15,224 nucleotides of DNA from Desulfobacterales bacterium (GTDB lineage: Bacteria > Desulfobacterota > Desulfobacteria > Desulfobacterales > JAFDCJ01): NCBI GenBank assembly GCA_020345785.1, contig CP070771.1:381922-397145 (forward strand), given 5' to 3'. Position 1 is the stretch's first letter. Each line of letters begins with the position of its first letter. This document shows positions 15,192-15,224 of the stretch, piece by piece. The notes under the pieces were generated by a model, which worked only from the letters and a program-made list of their open reading frames with translations, was not told where the DNA came from and did no database searches. The translations under genes were made by a program, and so were the position numbers.

Positions 15192-15224
15192 TGGTGCCGA
15201 GGGACAGAATCGAATGCGCCTGAG
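15192..15224 (-). repeat. tRNA-Phe 3'-end repeat, copy C (runs off the window)
   Basis: On the plus strand, TGGTGCCGAGGGACAGAAT plus CGAA (15192-15214) is the reverse complement of the tRNA-Phe 3' end from the T-loop (TTCGATT) to CCA. The next bases, TGCGCCTGAG, are not the expected T-stem partner (CTGCC...). They match the foreign segment of copies A and B. Of the three copies this keeps the most intact T-loop. The window ends inside it, so its full extent is unknown. Confidence 0.75.

Noticed and set aside
1..15224. CRISPR array, rRNA genes or an intact tRNA gene
   Set aside because: No regularly spaced direct repeats and no rRNA-like sequence. The only tRNA sequences seen are tRNA-Phe pieces lacking the 5' half.

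Overview
The window looks like a piece of chromosome from an anaerobic Desulfobacterota-type bacterium ("deltaproteobacterium"). This is an inference from protein style: small multi-zinc-ribbon proteins, an MJ0042-type zinc finger fused to a membrane protease, a PEP-CTERM tail of the VPLPGSVWLL kind, and a peptide-transport operon next to an iron-type alcohol dehydrogenase. Base composition is mosaic. The left part (about 1-6700) is fairly AT-rich, whereas the alcohol dehydrogenase and the transporter operon (6940-14088) are visibly richer in GC.

Left block, + strand: the glycine-rich C-terminus of a TPM/YgcG-like membrane protein (1-201), a protein with three zinc ribbons (211-771), an 878-base stretch with no convincing gene, and a 707-residue membrane-anchored trypsin-like protease with an N-terminal zinc finger and two DUF2059-like C-terminal repeats (1650-3773). 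Two decayed minus-strand reading frames follow, an unidentified one and the tail of a PEP-CTERM protein.

Middle and right blocks: a class III PLP aminotransferase (4888-6132, -), an iron-type alcohol dehydrogenase (6940-8085, +) and a five-gene Dpp/Opp-type ABC importer operon transcribed leftward (14088 to 8255; binding protein, two permeases, two ATPases). The operon has a recognisable promoter (14441-14469) and a leader of about 345 bases full of dyads. The importer would bring a peptide or similar small solute into the cell. The aminotransferase and dehydrogenase could act on the products, but no pathway can be proved from this window.

The most interesting structure lies between the genes. 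Three same-orientation copies (4435, 6680 and 15192, all on the - strand) carry the 3' end of a tRNA-Phe gene. Each is joined at the T-loop to the same non-tRNA sequence, and two are backed by strong rho-independent terminators. In the first copy the tRNA-Phe anticodon arm is still present on the far side of a 76-base insertion, so the T-loop is split. The copies bracket the aminotransferase block and the dehydrogenase/transporter block. Around them lie decayed mobile genes: a GIY-YIG nuclease N-terminus, a probable REP-type (Y1) transposase N-terminus, and possible integrase tails. This looks like repeated insertion, or cassette capture, at tRNA-Phe-derived sites.
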